From: Flavobacterium sp. 123
GTDB taxonomy: Bacteria; Bacteroidota; Bacteroidia; Flavobacteriales; Flavobacteriaceae
Assembly (NCBI RefSeq): GCF_003634825.1
Contig: NZ_RBXD01000001.1
Location: 1,696,501 to 1,760,500 of the forward strand
DNA: 64,000 bases
Direction: 5' to 3'
This document shows positions 27,442 to 36,650 of the stretch, piece after piece (the stretch's first letter is position 1; the number at the start of each line of letters is the position of its first letter). The position numbers and the translations under genes are program-made. The notes beneath the pieces are model-generated. The model saw nothing but the letters and a program-made list of their open reading frames with translations. It searched no databases and had not been told where the DNA came from.

Positions 27442-28095
27442 TTATTTTCTAATTAATTGCTCAATAAAACTTTTGTCAATCTGTGTGAAATCTTTAAAGA
27501 TGTATTGTGCTTCTTCTAAAATGGATTTTTCTCCAATTCCTATGCTTACCATATTTCCAATATTAGCTGCTTGAATTCCAGCAACAGAATCTTCAAAAAC
27601 AATGGCGTCTTTAGGTTCTGTTTTTAATAATTTAGCCGCAATAAGAAAAACTTCAGGATCTGGTTTTGCATTACTTACATCATTTCCGTCAACAATAGCA
27701 TCGAAATAATGTAGAATACCTGTTTTTTCAAGAATTGGTCTTGCATTTTTACTCGCTGAACCTAAGGCAATAGGCTGATTTTTTTCTTTCAAAAATTGAA
27801 GAACTGGTAAAACTCCCGGAAGAATTTCATTTTGATCCATATCGACTAAATAGGATAAATAGTCTTCATTTTTTTGAATAAGCCATTTGTCTTTGTCTTC
27901 TTGTGAAGCTTCAACTTTGCCTAATTCCAGAATAATATCTAGAGAACGCACTCGGCTAACTCCTTTTAATAATTCATTATGTTCGTGTGTAAATTCGATA
28001 CCTAATCCCGATGCGATTTTTTTCCATGCTAAATAGTGGTATTTAGCGGTGTCAACAATTACTCCGTCAAGGTCGAATATAAATGCTTTAGTCAT
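27442..28095 (-). CDS. pgmB: Beta-phosphoglucomutase
   Basis: This HAD-superfamily enzyme of 217 residues starts MTKAFIFDLDGVIVDTAKYH, with the nucleophile Asp and the acid/base Asp of DLDGV. It continues with GVSRVRSLDIIL (substrate loop), GSASKNA and the KPDPEVFL / VFEDSVAGIQAA motifs. It interconverts beta-glucose 1-phosphate and glucose 6-phosphate, the step after GH65 phosphorolysis. A frame extension to 28149 exists, but it would overlap the transporter gene by 32 bases and add 18 residues not typical of the family, so the ATG at 28095 is preferred (22 bases after the transporter stop). Confidence 0.93.
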   Translation of the reverse strand: MTKAFIFDLDGVIVDTAKYHYLAWKKIASGLGIEFTHEHNELLKGVSRVRSLDIILELGKVEASQEDKDKWLIQKNEDYLSYLVDMDQNEILPGVLPVLQFLKEKNQPIALGSASKNARPILEKTGILHYFDAIVDGNDVSNAKPDPEVFLIAAKLLKTEPKDAIVFEDSVAGIQAANIGNMVSIGIGEKSILEEAQYIFKDFTQIDKSFIEQLIRK

Positions 28096-28117
28096 TTTGT
28101 TTTTGTTGTGATATTTA

Positions 28118-29449
28118 TTATTTAGTTGTAGATAAGTTTTCTTTAACAAAGGTTACACCTAATCCAGCAATTAACATTGAAGCACCTGCAATAACAATAA
28201 TTGCCATAGGTTGTCCACCAAATAAAGCAATTAGCGTACTCCCTAATAATCCGGCTGCAATTTGTGGCAAGGTGATAGTTGCATTAAATAATCCCATGTA
28301 AACCCCCATTTTATCAGCAGGTAAAGAGCCAGATAACATAGCATAAGGCATAGCTAAAATAGCGGCCCAAGCTAAACCAACCCCAGTCATTGATGCCAAA
28401 AGCAGGTTTTTGTCATGAACTAAGAACATAGAAATCAATCCTAGACCCCCTAAAATAAGAGAGAAGCTGTAGGTTTTTTTTCGTCCAATAGATTTTGCTA
28501 TTGACGGAATTAACAAGGAGAAGAATGCTGCAATGGCGCTATAGAAAGCAAACATTACACCAGTCCAGTCACCAGCTTCGTTAAATCCAATTGATTTTGC
28601 ATCCAAAGCTTCAGGACCCCATACTTGATTAGCTATCGCTCTAGTTGTATAAACCCACATTAAAAACAAGGCAAACCAAGAGAAAAACTGAACAAATCCT
28701 AATTGCCAAAATATTTTTGGAGCATTTACGATTAAAGTAACAATATTTGATTTCTCTTTCTTTTCAGGAGCATTTAAGTCTATTTTGTTGTATTCGGCAT
28801 GTTCTTTTGGAGCATATTCTTTTGTTTTAAATACAGTCCAAAGTACACTTGCAAGCAAAATAGCTCCTCCAATATAGAATGACCATATTACAGATTCAGC
28901 TACTTTTTCACCAGGTGCTGGTACATTTGCCATTCCTGCTTTTGCTAAAATCCAAGGTAATAATGATCCGAAAACGGCACCAAAATTAATCAAAGCACTT
29001 TGCAAAGAATAACCCAGATTGCGTTGTTCATCATTAACCATGTCTCCAACTAATGCTCTGAAAGGCTGCATAGTTACATTAAAAGAAGTGTCCATTAATA
29101 AAAGCATTACAGCTCCAAAAAGTAATGGTGGTAATAAGTATGCGAAATATTCTGCATTAGGCATAAAAAACATTGCCGTAGCAGAGACAAGAGCTCCAAA
29201 AAATATAAAAGGGATTCTACGACCTAGTCGTGTCCAGGTCTTATCACTTGAAAGACCAATTATAGGTTGAACAACCAATCCTGCTAAAGGGGCTGCTAAC
29301 CAAAAATAACCAATACTATGAACATCTGCGCCTAAGGCTTCTAATATTCTACTGGTATTTCCATTTTGTAGCGAATATCCAATTTGCACACCTAGGAATC
29401 CAAAACTTAGATTCCAAATTTGCCAAAAACTTAACTTGGGTTTTTCCAT
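28118..29449 (-). CDS. MFS transporter, maltose/maltodextrin-type (SLC45/GPH-like)
   Basis: The 443-residue inner-membrane protein has about 12 helices. Its N-terminus (FWQIWNLSFGFLGVQIGYSLQ) and GLSSDKTWTRLGRRIPFIF loop are typical of the SLC45-like MFS proteins found beside GH65/pgmB genes in Bacteroidota. It probably carries maltose into the cytoplasm, feeding the phosphorylase encoded two genes downstream. It is first in the - strand maltodextrin set. A 7-bp inverted repeat lies 25-43 bases upstream. Sucrose or another disaccharide remains possible, but genome context argues for maltose. Confidence 0.87.
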   Translation of the reverse strand: MEKPKLSFWQIWNLSFGFLGVQIGYSLQNGNTSRILEALGADVHSIGYFWLAAPLAGLVVQPIIGLSSDKTWTRLGRRIPFIFFGALVSATAMFFMPNAEYFAYLLPPLLFGAVMLLLMDTSFNVTMQPFRALVGDMVNDEQRNLGYSLQSALINFGAVFGSLLPWILAKAGMANVPAPGEKVAESVIWSFYIGGAILLASVLWTVFKTKEYAPKEHAEYNKIDLNAPEKKEKSNIVTLIVNAPKIFWQLGFVQFFSWFALFLMWVYTTRAIANQVWGPEALDAKSIGFNEAGDWTGVMFAFYSAIAAFFSLLIPSIAKSIGRKKTYSFSLILGGLGLISMFLVHDKNLLLASMTGVGLAWAAILAMPYAMLSGSLPADKMGVYMGLFNATITLPQIAAGLLGSTLIALFGGQPMAIIVIAGASMLIAGLGVTFVKENLSTTK

Positions 29450-29473
29450 TATCGTAAATTGTTTTAATTATAC

Positions 29474-29492
29474 GATAAGCGCTCTGCTTATC
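29474..29492. promoter_or_regulatory. Inverted repeat in the leader of the maltose transporter operon
   Basis: GATAAGC-gctct-GCTTATC is a perfect 7-bp inverted repeat 25 bases before the transporter start codon. It could be an operator or an mRNA leader hairpin. It does not resemble the LacI-type dyad upstream of susC. Confidence 0.4.
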
Positions 29493-29639
29493 AAAACTTA
29501 TCTTATTTTCGAAGTAAAAGTAAAAGCTTTGAAGGGGTAAATATAGAAATATATTTCAAGCTTTTATTTTTGATTCAAAAATTAGGGGACTGTATTTTTC
29601 ACTACAAGGTTGTAGTGTTTATAAATTAACAAAAAAAAA

Positions 29640-30665
29640 TTAATTTGTTGATTCTCTTTCTATAAGGTGTGTTGAAATAACCTCTGTTCTGTAATTTTCT
29701 TCTCCTTCTTCCTCTTCCTCAGACTCTAATCTTTTGATTAGCATTTTGGCTGCTTTAGTGCCCATTTTTTTACCACTTTGACTTACGGTTGTAATGGTTG
29801 GAGTAGAGTATTTTGAAATCATTCCGTCAGTAAAAGCAATTACGGCTAAATCATTAGGAACTTTCAGGCCTATTTTATGAGCGGTTTTAACGGCTATTAC
29901 TGCAAAAAGTTCGTTCACTGCAAAAACAGCATCAATAGCACTATCTTCTAATAATTTTGCTATTGTTATTTCGCATGTATCAACATCTTCAATTTTAATA
30001 ATTAAGTTCTCGTCAAAAGGAATGTCATTGTCTAACAATGCTTTGATGTACCCATCTGTTCTGAGTTTCCCAACACTAACGTAATCAACGGTAGTAACTA
30101 GGGCAATTTTTTTCTTTCCTTTATCAATTAAACTTTGAACCGCTTCATAAGCAGCTGCTTTGTCATCTATAATTACTTTATCACAAAGGATCTCATTAGT
30201 AACTCTATCAAACATTACCACGGGCATTCCTTGATTGATAACCTCTGTTATATGATGAAAATCTCCTTTGAACTGCGTCTCTTTTGATAGTGACATTATG
30301 AAGCCATCGATGCTTCCGTTAGCAAGCATTTCCATGTTTAAAACTTCTTTGTCAAAAGAGTCATCAGAGAGGCAAATAATTACACTATACCCGTTTTCAT
30401 TTGCAACATGTTCGATACCATTAATTACCGTTGAAAAGAAATGGTGTACAATTTCAGGGATAATAATACCAATAGTTTTTGTCTTTCGATTCTTTAAACT
30501 AAGGGCAATATTATTTGGTTTGTAGTGGTAAAATTTAGCAAATGCTTGCACTTTAAGTCTTGTTTCTTCACCTATTTCAGGACTGTTTCTCAAGGATTTT
30601 GATACAGTTGAAATAGATACATCAAGCTCTTTTGCAATTTGTTTAAGTGTTACCTTTCTTTTCAT
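29640..30665 (-). CDS. LacI-family transcriptional regulator of the maltodextrin locus
   Basis: The 341-residue regulator has an N-terminal LacI helix-turn-helix (VTLKQIAKELDVSISTVSKSL, about residues 4-24). A hinge region with YHYKPNNIALSLKNRKTKTIG and a periplasmic-binding-protein-like sensor domain (to about 330, IDGFIMSL, AVFAVNE, DLAVIAFTDG) follow. It likely binds a maltodextrin-derived ligand and controls the divergent susC operon and/or the maltose genes. The frame could extend 70 residues upstream to 30875, but LacI proteins start just before the HTH, so MKRKVTLKQIA at 30665 is chosen. A good promoter (TTTG-20-TATCTTTA) lies just upstream. The tail holds an acidic run (ESEEEEEGEE), which is unusual. 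Confidence 0.92.
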   Translation of the reverse strand: MKRKVTLKQIAKELDVSISTVSKSLRNSPEIGEETRLKVQAFAKFYHYKPNNIALSLKNRKTKTIGIIIPEIVHHFFSTVINGIEHVANENGYSVIICLSDDSFDKEVLNMEMLANGSIDGFIMSLSKETQFKGDFHHITEVINQGMPVVMFDRVTNEILCDKVIIDDKAAAYEAVQSLIDKGKKKIALVTTVDYVSVGKLRTDGYIKALLDNDIPFDENLIIKIEDVDTCEITIAKLLEDSAIDAVFAVNELFAVIAVKTAHKIGLKVPNDLAVIAFTDGMISKYSTPTITTVSQSGKKMGTKAAKMLIKRLESEEEEEGEENYRTEVISTHLIERESTN

Positions 30666-30696
30666 GTTTTGGATATGGGAAAAATTATTTTGATAA

Positions 30697-30728
30697 TAAA
30701 GATATATTATATTTTGAATAATGGCAAA
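30697..30728 (-). promoter_or_regulatory. Promoter of the lacI-family gene
   Basis: On the - strand a -33 box TTTG (30728-30725) is separated by 20 bases from TATCTTTA (30704-30697), a 5/6 match to TAnnTTTG. It ends 31 bases before the chosen start codon, which also supports that start over the longer frame. Confidence 0.55.
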
Positions 30729-30791
30729 ATAACAAGTTAAATCTTCAATAATGCAGAAACTTTTCAACACTACCACGTTTTCGTAAAATAA

Positions 30792-30807
30792 CATGATTTT
30801 TATCATG
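30792..30807. promoter_or_regulatory. Candidate operator dyad 1 between lacI and susC
   Basis: CATGATTTTTATCATG is a perfect 6-bp inverted repeat with a 4-base centre. It has the same 16-base geometry as the dyad 3 bases further on, and lies in the divergent control region. Confidence 0.4.
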
Positions 30808-30810
30808 CCG

Positions 30811-30826
30811 AAAACGTTATCGTTTT
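30811..30826. promoter_or_regulatory. Candidate LacI-type operator dyad 2 upstream of susC
   Basis: AAAACGTTATCGTTTT is a perfect 6-bp inverted repeat around TTAT, with the central CG steps usual in LacI/GalR operators. Its right half overlaps a possible -33 TTTG box (30824-30827) that is 20 bases from TAAAATTA, a weak -7 match. A repressor or activator bound here would sit at the susC promoter. Confidence 0.5.
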
Positions 30827-30901
30827 GGTTAAGTTTGCCATTCGAAGTAAAATTAAAACTTAAAAACGCAACCAAAACTCAAATTAATTTAAACAAACAG
30901 T

Positions 30902-33841
30902 ATGAAAACAATTTACAAAAAGTTGTTATTTTTATTACTACTCCTACCTTTTAGTGTTCTGGCTCAGAATACTCTTAGTGGAATTGTTGTTGACAAAGCA
31001 ACAGGTCAACCAATCCCAGGAGTAAATGTAAATGTACAAGATGCCAATAATGGTGTTTCGACGGATTTTGACGGAAAATTTCAGTTGTCAAATGTTAAAA
31101 AAGGAAATAAAGTAGTTTTTTCTTTCATTGGATACAAAAATTTTGTTGTCAATTATGATTCTCAAAAATCAGTTAGTGTTTCTCTAGAAGAAAATGCTAG
31201 CGAATTAAAAGAAGTTGTAGTACAAGTAGGATATGGATCAGTTAAGAAAAAAGACGCGACTGGTGCTGTAACGGTATTAACTGCAAAAGATTTTAATAAA
31301 GGACCTGTAACTTCTGCGGATCAAATGATTCAAGGTAAAGTAGCTGGTTTGCAAATTGTTAATGGTGGTGGTTCTCCAGGTGAGGGTGCTACAATTAGAA
31401 TTAGAAGTGGCTCTTCTTTATCTGCAAGTAATGATCCTTTATACGTTATTGATGGTGTTCCAGTTGCGGCTGGTGGAGTTGAAGGAGGTAAAAATCCATT
31501 GGCTACAATCAACCAAAATAACATTGAATCGATTTCTGTATTGAAAGATGCTTCTGCAACTGCTATTTACGGTTCTCGTGCATCAAATGGGGTTATCATC
31601 ATTACTACTAAAAAAGGTAAATCAGGTGATTTGCAAGTAAGCTACAATGGTAATTTACAAGTTTCTCAAATCACTAATAAAGTAGATGCTTTGACTGCTG
31701 GTCAATTTAGAGATTTCATTGCTGCTCATGGTTCTGTTGCTCAACAAGCTTTAGTTGGTGCTGCAAATACAGATTGGCAAAATGAAATTTATAGAACAGC
31801 TATTGGAACAGATCATAATATTGCTTTAAGTGGAGGTTCAGATAATGTTGCGTATAGAGCTTCTGTAGGATATGCTGATTTAAATGGTATTTTGAAAAGA
31901 GATAACATGAAAAGAACTACGTTAGCAGTTTCTTTGACTGGAGATTTCTTTGATAAACACTTGAAAATCCAATTAAACAATAATACATCTTACATTAATA
32001 GTAATTATAGTAATAGAGGAGCAATTGGTTCTGCAATTAGTTTTGACCCTACTCAAGTAGTTAAAAATCCTGATGGAACTTATTTCCAATGGTTGACAAA
32101 TCCAACTCAATTTAATCAATTAGCTGGTAAAAACCCATTGTCATTGATTGAACAACAAAATAATTATGGTGGTTCTTATAGAAGTATTGGTAATATCCAA
32201 GCAGACTATAAGATGCATTTCTTGCCAGAATTGAAAGCGGTAGCTAACTTTGGTTACGATCAAATGAGTGGTACTGGAAATGGTGGTACAAATGCAGATT
32301 ACCTTAATGGTCTTGCTGGTTCAGGTTATAATAATACCTATAAAAATACAGAATCAAGAAATAATAAATTAATGACTTTGTTTTTGAATTACAACAAAAA
32401 ACTAGAGTCTATTGGTACACAACTTGATGTAACAGGTGGTTATGACTACCAAGATTTCCAAGATTCAAAACACAGATCTTCATTTAATTTTGAAAACAAC
32501 AAAACAACGGAAGAATTGTTTACTCCAACAAGAATAAACTTGCAATCGTTTTTTGCTAGAACAAATGTTACTATAGCTGATAAATATTTAGTGACTTTGT
32601 CTTACAGACGTGATGGTACTTCAAGATTTACTTCAGATTACCGTTGGTCAAATTTCCCTGCAGTTGCTGTAGCTTGGAAACTTAATGAAGAAAACTTCTT
32701 GAAAGATGTTGAAAGTATTTCGACATTGAAAGTTAGAGGAGGTTGGGGTATTACTGGTCAACAAAACATTGGTAATCCATATCCTTCAATTCCATTGTAT
32801 TTAGCGTCTAATAGCAATGCTCAATACCAATTAGGAAATACATTTTACACTACTTATAGACCGCAACCATACAATAGTAACTTGAAATGGGAGCAAACTA
32901 CAACTATAAATGCTGGTATTGATTATGGTTTGTTTAACAATAGAGTGAATGGTACTGTTGATGTTTACAAAAGAACAACTAAAGATTTGTTATTGTATAC
33001 TCAAAATCCTTCTTTCTTTGGATTCTCAAACTATGATAATTACAACGTAGGAACAATTGATAATAAAGGAATTGAATTATCTGCTAATGTTATTCCTGTG
33101 AAAACAGATAATTTAGAGTGGACAATAGGTGGTAACGTAACGTTCCAAGATTCTAAAATTACTAAATTGACTACTGTTTTAGATAATACTCCAGGTATCA
33201 ATGTAGGAGGTTATGAAGGAGCTACTGGAAATACAATCCAAAATCATCAAGTAGGATATGCGCCAAGTTCATTTTATGTATACGAGCAAGCTTATGGTGC
33301 AGATGGAAAACCTTTAGACGGTGTATATGTTGATAGAAATAAAGATGGTATCATAACTGCACAAGATAAATACCGTTTCCATAAACCAGCTGCTGATGTA
33401 TTTTATGGTTTCAATACAAGTCTTACATACAAAAATTGGGATATGGCAATGAACTGGAGAGGATCTTGGGGTAATTTTAATTACAACAACGTAGATTCAA
33501 GCAAAGGTTCTTACCAAAATATCTTATTAAGAAGTACGGATTTATCTAATGGTGTGGCTAATATTTTAGAAACAGGTTTTACTACTCAAGATACTAAAAG
33601 ATACGAATCAGATTATTACATCCAAGATGCTTCTTTTATTAGATTAGATAATGTAAGTGTTGGATATACTTTCAATCAAAAACCAGATTCAAAATCATTA
33701 GTTAAGGTTACTTTGGCTGCTCAAAACGTTTTATTGATAACAAAATACAGCGGATTAGATCCTGAAATTTCAGGAGGTATTGATAATAACTTATACCCAA
33801 GACCAATTACTTTCACGTTAGGTTTAAACGTTAATTTCTAA
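30902..33841 (+). CDS. susC: SusC-like TonB-dependent starch oligosaccharide transporter
   Basis: The 979-residue outer-membrane protein has a signal peptide ending at SVLAQ. A carboxypeptidase-D regulatory-like domain follows (NTLSGIVVDKATGQPIPGVNV). The plug carries DPLYVIDGVPV and ATAIYGSRASNGVIIITTKKG, and a long beta-barrel ends in FTLGLNVNF. It should import malto-oligosaccharides with the SusD encoded 17 bases downstream. It is first in the + strand operon susC-susD-susE, with the GH13 gene beyond a terminator. Its 5' region holds candidate LacI-type operators. It differs clearly from the fructan-locus SusC at 3955, so the two are separate systems. Confidence 0.96.
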   Translation: MKTIYKKLLFLLLLLPFSVLAQNTLSGIVVDKATGQPIPGVNVNVQDANNGVSTDFDGKFQLSNVKKGNKVVFSFIGYKNFVVNYDSQKSVSVSLEENASELKEVVVQVGYGSVKKKDATGAVTVLTAKDFNKGPVTSADQMIQGKVAGLQIVNGGGSPGEGATIRIRSGSSLSASNDPLYVIDGVPVAAGGVEGGKNPLATINQNNIESISVLKDASATAIYGSRASNGVIIITTKKGKSGDLQVSYNGNLQVSQITNKVDALTAGQFRDFIAAHGSVAQQALVGAANTDWQNEIYRTAIGTDHNIALSGGSDNVAYRASVGYADLNGILKRDNMKRTTLAVSLTGDFFDKHLKIQLNNNTSYINSNYSNRGAIGSAISFDPTQVVKNPDGTYFQWLTNPTQFNQLAGKNPLSLIEQQNNYGGSYRSIGNIQADYKMHFLPELKAVANFGYDQMSGTGNGGTNADYLNGLAGSGYNNTYKNTESRNNKLMTLFLNYNKKLESIGTQLDVTGGYDYQDFQDSKHRSSFNFENNKTTEELFTPTRINLQSFFARTNVTIADKYLVTLSYRRDGTSRFTSDYRWSNFPAVAVAWKLNEENFLKDVESISTLKVRGGWGITGQQNIGNPYPSIPLYLASNSNAQYQLGNTFYTTYRPQPYNSNLKWEQTTTINAGIDYGLFNNRVNGTVDVYKRTTKDLLLYTQNPSFFGFSNYDNYNVGTIDNKGIELSANVIPVKTDNLEWTIGGNVTFQDSKITKLTTVLDNTPGINVGGYEGATGNTIQNHQVGYAPSSFYVYEQAYGADGKPLDGVYVDRNKDGIITAQDKYRFHKPAADVFYGFNTSLTYKNWDMAMNWRGSWGNFNYNNVDSSKGSYQNILLRSTDLSNGVANILETGFTTQDTKRYESDYYIQDASFIRLDNVSVGYTFNQKPDSKSLVKVTLAAQNVLLITKYSGLDPEISGGIDNNLYPRPITFTLGLNVNF

Positions 33842-33858
33842 TACAAATAACAAGAAAA

Positions 33859-35451
33859 ATGAAAAAGATACAAATAAAATTATTGGGTATTTCTTTGTTA
33901 CTGTTGGTGATTTTATTCCCATCGTGTACCTCTGATTTGAATCAAGCACCAGATGCAGGAGACTCAGTAACTGGAGATCAATTCTTTACAGATGCAGCTT
34001 CATACAAACAAAACCTAGCGAAACTATATGCAGGTTTTGCTACATCAGGTCAATCAGGACCTGCAGGAACTCCTGATATTTCAGGAATTGACGAAGGAGA
34101 AAGCCAATACATTAGAGGTTTTTGGTTAATGCAAGAATTAACTACTGACGAAGCAGTTATTGGATGGAATGACGGAACTATTAAAGACTTACATGCTCAA
34201 ACATGGACTCCATTAGATCGTTTTATCACAGCTACTTTCGCTCGTTTCTCTTTCCAAATTGTAAACTGTAATGAGTTTTTAAGACAAACTACAGATGAGA
34301 AATTAGCGGCTAGAGGTCTAGATGCAGGTTTGGTTACTGAAATTAAAGCGTACAGAGCGGAAGCTCGTTTTTTAAGAGCTTTAACGTACTGGCATTTAAT
34401 TGACATGTTTGGTGGTGGTTCATTAGTGACTGAGGATTCTCCAAGTTCATTTTACTATCCAGAATATGCTACAAGAGCTGAACTATACAAATTTGTTGAT
34501 GATGAGTTGACTGCAATTACTCCGGAATTGAAAGAACCAAAAACAAATGAAGCATATAGAGTTGATAAAGCTGCAGCATGGATGTTGCAAGCTAAATTGT
34601 ACATGAATTCAAAAGTGTATATTGGAACAGATAAATATGCTGAAGCATTGCCTTTAATCAATAATATTATTGCTTCAAGTTATTCATTACATACAAACTA
34701 CAACCAATTATTCTTAGCAGATAATGACAAAAATGGAGCTCAAAATGAATTCATTTTTGCTATAGCTTTTGATGGTCTTCATACTCAAACATACGGAGGA
34801 ACTACTTTCTTAACTCACGCACCAGTGGGTGGAAGTATGCCAGTTGAAGAATTTGGTATTAGTGGTGGATGGGCTGGAATCAGAACTACAGCTGCTTTTG
34901 TTGACAAGTTTGATGTGAACACTACTGATGCACGTGGACAATTCTACACAGATGGACAGACTAAAGAAATTGTAAACATGGGTAATTTTAATGATGGTTA
35001 CGCTGTTCAAAAATTTAGAAATGTTGATGTTAATGGTGTTAGAGGATCTGATAAGTCTGGTACTTTTTCAGACGCAGATTTCCCAATTTTCCGTTTAGCA
35101 GATGCTTATTTAATGTATGCTGAATGTGCCGTAAGAGGAGCAGGAGGAAGTTTAGGTACAGCATTGACTTACGTTAATGCAATAAGAACTAGAGCTAATG
35201 CAACAACAATTTCTCAAGGAGAACTTACTGAAGATTTTATTCTTGACGAAAGAGCAAGAGAGTTTCATTGGGAAGGACAAAGAAGAACTGATTTAATTCG
35301 TTTTGGTAAATTTACAGGTGGTAGTTATTTATGGCCATGGAAAGGAAATGTTTCGGGAGGAGCTCCAACGCAACTATACAGAAACTTATTCCCTATTCCT
35401 GCAACGGCAATTTCTTCAAACAGTAAATTACAACAAAATCCAGGTTATTAA
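33859..35451 (+). CDS. susD: SusD-like starch-binding lipoprotein
   Basis: The 530-residue surface lipoprotein has Cys23 in LFPSC followed by TSDLNQAPD. The RagB/SusD features are clear: FLRALTYWHLIDMFGG, a PIFRLADAYLMYAECAVRG helix, DERAREFHWEGQRRTDLIRFG and a terminal LQQNPGY. The tract VTGDQFFTDAASYKQNLAKLYAGFA and the overall length match the SusD subset associated with starch. It would bind starch helices and form the lid of the SusC channel. Confidence 0.95.
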   Translation: MKKIQIKLLGISLLLLVILFPSCTSDLNQAPDAGDSVTGDQFFTDAASYKQNLAKLYAGFATSGQSGPAGTPDISGIDEGESQYIRGFWLMQELTTDEAVIGWNDGTIKDLHAQTWTPLDRFITATFARFSFQIVNCNEFLRQTTDEKLAARGLDAGLVTEIKAYRAEARFLRALTYWHLIDMFGGGSLVTEDSPSSFYYPEYATRAELYKFVDDELTAITPELKEPKTNEAYRVDKAAAWMLQAKLYMNSKVYIGTDKYAEALPLINNIIASSYSLHTNYNQLFLADNDKNGAQNEFIFAIAFDGLHTQTYGGTTFLTHAPVGGSMPVEEFGISGGWAGIRTTAAFVDKFDVNTTDARGQFYTDGQTKEIVNMGNFNDGYAVQKFRNVDVNGVRGSDKSGTFSDADFPIFRLADAYLMYAECAVRGAGGSLGTALTYVNAIRTRANATTISQGELTEDFILDERAREFHWEGQRRTDLIRFGKFTGGSYLWPWKGNVSGGAPTQLYRNLFPIPATAISSNSKLQQNPGY

Positions 35452-35472
35452 TAATATTAAAAATATATAAAA

Positions 35473-36579
35473 ATGAAAAATATAACGAAATCAATAATTG
35501 CTTTATTTGCGGTACTTGCTTTGTCTTGTAGCGTAGAAGATGTACAAGATAGACCAGTAATTCAAGGTATAGATACTCCAGAATTAGTAGCTCCAGAAAG
35601 TGATAAATCATTTGTTTTACTTGAAGATAATGCTAATGATGTTGCAGAGCGTTTTGTTTGGTCAGCAGCAACTTACGGTGGAGATGTGGAGATAGGATAC
35701 AAACTTTTAATTGATGTTAAAGGTGGAGATTTCTCTAACGCAATTGAATTGGGAGGTACTTCAGGTGCTACTCAAATTGAGGTTACTGTGAAAACATTAA
35801 ACCAAGCTATTATTGCATTAGGTGGTACACCAGAAGAAATAGGTTCTTATGATATTAAAGTGCAATCAAGCTTGAATGGAATTCAAACAATGATTTCAGC
35901 AAATCCATTATCTATTCTTGTAACTGCATATACAGGATTAATTCCTTATCCATTTACTGATTGGTATTTAGTAGGAGATGCTACTGCTGCAGGTTGGGAT
36001 ACAAACAACCATAACCAACCTTTATTTAGAAGTGGTTCAAATGCAAATGAATATAAATTTACTGGATTCTTTAAAGCAGGTTCTTTCAAATTAGTTTCAA
36101 CTCTTGGACAATGGGCTCCAATGTATGGTAAAGGTGATGCGGGTACTATTGTGTTCAGAGGTACAGATGCAGATGCAGATCCAGCTACTTTCAGTATTCC
36201 TACAGATGGCTACTATTCTTTCACAATGAATACGGAAGCATTAACTTATACTTTAGTTGCTTATGATGCTTCTTCAGCTGCTGATTACACAACAGTTGGT
36301 ATCATTGGAAGTAGTACTCCACTTGGTTGGGATGGTTCAACTGCATTGACTCAATCTACATTTAACACACACCTTTGGTCTCTAGATTTGTTAGCATTAA
36401 ACGATGGTGAAGCTAAATTTAGAGCAAACAACAGTTGGGATGTAAACTGGGGTACAGCTTCAGCATTCTCAGGTGTTGCAACTCAAGGTGGTGCAAATAT
36501 TCCTGTAACAAAATCAAAATATAGAATTTACTTTAATGATTTAGATGGAAGCTATTTATTGATTCCTAATCAACAATAA
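35473..36579 (+). CDS. susE: SusE-type starch-binding surface lipoprotein
   Basis: The 368-residue lipoprotein has Cys19 in LALSC. Residues about 25-150 resemble the SusE N-terminal Ig-like domain (TPELVAPESDKSFVLLEDN). They are followed by two starch-binding modules, near 165-262 (DWYLVGDATAAGWDTNN, with FRGTDADADPATF) and 270-366 (VGIIGSSTPLGWDG). SusE proteins hold starch at the surface near SusCD. It has two C-terminal modules, as in SusE, and no SusF gene follows. A strong terminator lies 17 bases after its stop. Confidence 0.9.
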   Translation: MKNITKSIIALFAVLALSCSVEDVQDRPVIQGIDTPELVAPESDKSFVLLEDNANDVAERFVWSAATYGGDVEIGYKLLIDVKGGDFSNAIELGGTSGATQIEVTVKTLNQAIIALGGTPEEIGSYDIKVQSSLNGIQTMISANPLSILVTAYTGLIPYPFTDWYLVGDATAAGWDTNNHNQPLFRSGSNANEYKFTGFFKAGSFKLVSTLGQWAPMYGKGDAGTIVFRGTDADADPATFSIPTDGYYSFTMNTEALTYTLVAYDASSAADYTTVGIIGSSTPLGWDGSTALTQSTFNTHLWSLDLLALNDGEAKFRANNSWDVNWGTASAFSGVATQGGANIPVTKSKYRIYFNDLDGSYLLIPNQQ

Positions 36580-36595
36580 TAATTTTGTAATACTT

Positions 36596-36627
36596 AAAAG
36601 GGCTATCTTCGTATAGCCCTTTTTTTA
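36596..36627 (+). terminator. Terminator between susE and the secreted amylase gene
   Basis: An 11-bp perfect stem (36596-36606 with 36613-36623) with a 6-base loop is followed by a T-run. The downstream GH13 gene would be expressed by read-through or from its own promoter. Confidence 0.85.
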
Positions 36628-36650
36628 TCTAATTTAATTAATAGTAAACT

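Noticed and set aside
30666..30875. A 70-residue N-terminal extension of the LacI regulator.
   Set aside because: LacI proteins begin just before the HTH, and a good promoter for this gene lies inside the proposed extension.
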